Part shown: positions 61,465 to 64,000 of the stretch, in pieces | How the letters are laid out: every line of letters starts with the position of its first letter | Numbering within the stretch: position 1 is the stretch's first letter | From: COMBO-56-21 sp963705355 | GTDB taxonomy: Archaea; Thermoplasmatota; Thermoplasmata; UBA10834 | Reading direction: 5' to 3' | Length of the DNA stretch: 64,000 nt | NCBI GenBank assembly: GCA_963705355.1 | Contig: OY970070.1 | Span: 124,001 to 188,000 of the forward strand | The notes under the pieces: model-generated | Databases searched by the model: none | What the model was told of the DNA's origin: nothing | Seen by the model: only the letters and a program-made list of their open reading frames with translations | Translations under genes and position numbers: made by a program

Positions 61465-62928
61465 CTAGGATCTCCTGAGAAATGTCTTGGCAGCCTCTTT
61501 GATGATCTGCTCGATCCCGCTCTCCACGTCCCTGTCCAGTGGCTCCGGCTTGTGTTCCTGAAGCAGTTCCCAGACATGGTCTTTAGCAGTATCCTGGATT
61601 GGCTTGAAGCCTTCCTTCGCTGCTTTCTCGGAACTCCGTTTGTCCCAAAGCGACGAAATCCGTACCTCTCCCTTGCGGAGGTTGTCCATCGTGTGAGGCT
61701 CGGCGAGGAAGCTACCCATGTGTCCTACTTTGTCTATCAGATCTATCGCGAGACTCCCCTCATCGACTTGGATTCCACGCAGGATTCTCGAGACATCGTT
61801 GAAGACATCATTATTTATGACCATCATCTGGAGACTGCTGGCGCCTTCCCATCCACTGCCGAGACCGGAGATGCTTTCTGCGCCCGCCAGTGCCGGCATC
61901 AGAACGGTCATCATCTGCTCGAACCCCATCTGCATGTCCCACCTGGTGATATCGGATGCCATGCCATTGGTGTCGGATATCATCCCGTACTTGCGAGCCA
62001 TCTGCACAATGGCTGCGGACACGAGGCCTTCCTCGGGGACCCCCCATAGATCCCTGCCCGAGCGGGGGTCCATGATGCAGACTCTGCCCGAGTAGAAGGT
62101 GGGCAAGCTGGTAGTGACCGTCTGCATCAGCATGATGCCGCCGAGCTGTTCCGCATTCTGCTGCGCCAACGCGCCACTCAGAGTAATGGGTCCTGTCTCG
62201 CCACAGATTGGGCAAGGGAGGACAGAGAACGGGATACCATGCTCGACGCTCCGCAATAGAACGTCGCAGTTGTGCTCTGCATATGTGAGAGGACTGCTGG
62301 GGGATCCGCCGAGGCTAAACAACGGCCTTTTCCGGAGTTCCTCGATTCCTCCTGAAACGCAAGCCCACATCTTCACCAGGAAATCAACCGTTTCCCTGTT
62401 CGGAGCGTACCCGGAGACCGTCTTGCCTGAGTTCTTGATGGTTGCTTCCATGGTTTTCAGGACTAGTAGCTCCGGCGGAACATCATTTGCCATGACAAGG
62501 CTAGATGCAAAGTGGTTGTTCTCGAGAGCGTCGCCGAGTCTAGCTGCCATCTCGACATCTTTGTAGGTCGAGAGCCGCGGTCGGCCTGTCTCAAGATCGA
62601 TTATCTTTGGTTCGCCTCCGCCTGCGTATGGAAACATGTGCTCCCCGTCGTACTCGATATCCCATCTCCTGTCTCGGGCATAGAATACGTTGCGATGAGT
62701 GATTTTTCTGATCGCATCCTCGGCCATGGATCTCGGGAATGTGATGACTCCCTTCCTCGTCGGATGAGTTGCAGCACCTGCATTCAGAAGCCTCTTCCTG
62801 GCGTCCTCGCTGTCGTACCTTATCCCAGTCCTTTCCAGTATTCTCAGAGAGGCCTCGTGGATCGTGTCGACCTGGTCATCGGTCAGAACTTTCAGTCTTG
62901 AATTCGGATTGAGCCTGATCCCTTTCAC
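61465..62928 (-). CDS. MttB-family methyltransferase, non-pyrrolysine type
   Basis: This 487-aa protein matches the trimethylamine/glycine-betaine methyltransferase family: LTDDQVDTIHEASLRILERTG at the start, PYAGGGEPKIIDLETG, LPCPICGETGPITLSGA in the barrel, and AGAESISGLGSGWEGA. There is no in-frame amber codon, so the pyrrolysine of methanogen MttB is absent. Such relatives demethylate quaternary amines (betaines, carnitine) with a corrinoid protein. No corrinoid protein gene is nearby. Confidence 0.85.
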   Translation of the reverse strand: MKGIRLNPNSRLKVLTDDQVDTIHEASLRILERTGIRYDSEDARKRLLNAGAATHPTRKGVITFPRSMAEDAIRKITHRNVFYARDRRWDIEYDGEHMFPYAGGGEPKIIDLETGRPRLSTYKDVEMAARLGDALENNHFASSLVMANDVPPELLVLKTMEATIKNSGKTVSGYAPNRETVDFLVKMWACVSGGIEELRKRPLFSLGGSPSSPLTYAEHNCDVLLRSVEHGIPFSVLPCPICGETGPITLSGALAQQNAEQLGGIMLMQTVTTSLPTFYSGRVCIMDPRSGRDLWGVPEEGLVSAAIVQMARKYGMISDTNGMASDITRWDMQMGFEQMMTVLMPALAGAESISGLGSGWEGASSLQMMVINNDVFNDVSRILRGIQVDEGSLAIDLIDKVGHMGSFLAEPHTMDNLRKGEVRISSLWDKRSSEKAAKEGFKPIQDTAKDHVWELLQEHKPEPLDRDVESGIEQIIKEAAKTFLRRS

Positions 62929-63090
62929 TGACGGTACTTCCCTGACAGACTGGATTGCAGAGGGCTTACAAAAAGGCTCTTGCGATTCGTCATTGTTCTG
63001 AATTTGGCGGGATTTGAACCGGATGCACTGGTGTTGTGGCAGGGTCTCCTTTCAGATTCAATTTCCCTATCTATGTATATGCACAGGAGG

Positions 63091-63270
63091 CAGTGTGTGA
63101 ACCGAAGATTCTGGCCAATACTCAATCGGGGGTCTGTTGTGCCGAGATATGAACCTTTTCGAACATTTCTTTCGCGAGCGGGAAGGTCGTGCGAAACTGC
63201 ATGTGAGCTCAAACATCTGGCCAACTATCAATCAAGCGATTACTGAACCGAGCCAACACTACTCATTCTC
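63091..63270 (+). repeat. R1 repeat, A-B pair
   Basis: A (63091-63165): AGTGTGTGAACCG, TTCTGGCC, CTCAATCGGGGG, TGCCGAGATATGAACC. B (63201-63270): ATGTGAGCTC, CATCTGGCC, TCAATCAAGCGATTAC, AACCGAGCC. It fills most of the gap 62929-63293. Confidence 0.72.
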
Positions 63271-63293
63271 TTCTCGATTGGCATTGTTCTGCA

Positions 63294-64000
63294 TCATAGT
63301 GGTTTCTGATACCATGTGAAGTGGTTCACCGTTTTGAATCCCATACCCTCATAGAGTCTCAAAACGCCATGGGGGTTCTCAACTTCCAGGCCCAGCATAG
63401 CCTCGTCCATCCCGCGCTCCTTCAGGACCTCGAAACTGCGTGCGAGCAGTGCGCGGGCCAAGCCTCTGCCCCTGTACGCTTCTCGAACGAAGACGTATTC
63501 CGTATGGCCGATGCTTCGACTGAGCTCCCTGTTCTCCGCTTCTATGATGTAGTTCAGGACCATTCCAGCGAGTACGTCCCTGTCCCACGCAACCTGCCAC
63601 AGGCCTGGCTGGAAGATGCTCGACTTCTTGAAGGACTCGAAGTGTGAATCACCCCACGTGTCTTCAGTGTAGTCCCAGTCCTGACGCCAGGCTTCTCTGA
63701 TCGCCTCCCATATCTCCCGGTAGTCCTCCGGTTTGACGGTGCGGACCTCGAGGCCGTCGGGAAGGGGTATGTCTGGAATCACGTCTAGACTGCGAACCAT
63801 GTCAAGCTCGTGCTGAACTGGCTGATAGCCATTGCTGATCGCGAGATGCTTCCATTCGTTCTCTGCGTCATTTGCCCACAGCTCAAAGAAACGCGGGCGC
63901 TCACTCTCGTCGCTATCCGCCATTCTCTGAATGTGTCTCTCATTGTATCGGAACAGCCCTTCGCGAACCCCCTTCCCTCTCCATTCTGGAACGAGGTCCA
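63294..64000 (-). CDS. Double-GNAT acetyltransferase, 5' end beyond window
   Basis: The frame stays open from the stop at 63294 to the window edge. Codons upstream of the ATG at 63923 read LVPEWRGKGVREGLFRYNE, an acetyl-CoA-binding motif, so this is an N-terminal GNAT domain continuing outside. The C-terminal GNAT domain (IPDIPLPDGLEVRTVKPEDY, then VREAYRGRGLARALLARSF and VENPHGVLRLYEGMGFKTV) is complete. The layout matches two-domain mycothiol-synthase-like GNAT proteins of unknown substrate. Confidence 0.82.
   Translation of the reverse strand, partial: DLVPEWRGKGVREGLFRYNERHIQRMADSDESERPRFFELWANDAENEWKHLAISNGYQPVQHELDMVRSLDVIPDIPLPDGLEVRTVKPEDYREIWEAIREAWRQDWDYTEDTWGDSHFESFKKSSIFQPGLWQVAWDRDVLAGMVLNYIIEAENRELSRSIGHTEYVFVREAYRGRGLARALLARSFEVLKERGMDEAMLGLEVENPHGVLRLYEGMGFKTVNHFTWYQKPL

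Overview
The window comes from an archaeon. It encodes a TATA-binding protein (43504-44052), RNA polymerase subunit K (51233-51442), a diphthamide-type ATP ligase, an AbrB-PhoU phosphate regulator and a bacterio-opsin-activator-type regulator. TATA boxes lie about 25-30 nt ahead of several start codons, which suggests leaderless transcripts. A mesophilic Thermoplasmatota-like euryarchaeote fits best, but lineage is inference from gene content only.

Layout. (1) 1-13.9 kb is an accessory island. It has the tail of a tyrosine integrase, two TIR-domain genes, and a six-gene minus-strand operon: QueC, NurA nuclease, HerA ATPase, a 1414-aa AAA+-like ATPase, an archaeosine-synthase-like protein and a tRNA-guanine-transglycosylase-like protein. 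This looks like a DNA 7-deazaguanine modification/restriction system in which HerA-NurA may be the effector. A dense cluster of GTNNAC hexamers lies upstream of it. (2) 14.0-16.7 kb has an acetamidase remnant, ornithine aminotransferase and a tRNA-Leu-like sequence whose 3' end does not match. (3) 16.7-38 kb is a catabolic locus: a regulator, a Dpp-type ABC importer (with a DppC-DppD fusion carrying an inserted cysteine cluster), a PKD-domain binding protein, two DUF917 proteins, DUF3830, two amidohydrolases, an M20 hydrolase, an ornithine-cyclodeaminase-family enzyme, an EamA exporter, carbamate kinase and an aminotransferase. Import and opening of cyclic amides, hydantoins or peptides is the likely theme. 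(4) 38-47 kb has an IS110-family element, a decayed inverted relative of its 3' end, and several single genes among dispersed repeats. (5) 47-51.5 kb has a MarR-controlled ABC-2 exporter and rpoK. (6) 51.7-58.1 kb has ArsC and a complete pstSCAB-phoU operon facing a divergent AbrB-PhoU regulator. (7) 58.2-64 kb has Dph6, a zinc phospholipase C-like surface protein, an MttB-family methyltransferase and a double-GNAT protein running off the end.

Intergenic DNA at 0-3, 16.5, 39-47, 51.6 and 58-63 kb carries four short dispersed repeat families, called R1 to R4 here. Every copy found lies in the same (+) orientation. R1 comes in two subtypes that form A-B pairs. R3 forms a hairpin kept by U-G wobble pairs and resembles a tRNA 3' half. 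The families are nearly absent from the modification operon and from the catabolic locus, which suggests those blocks arrived separately.
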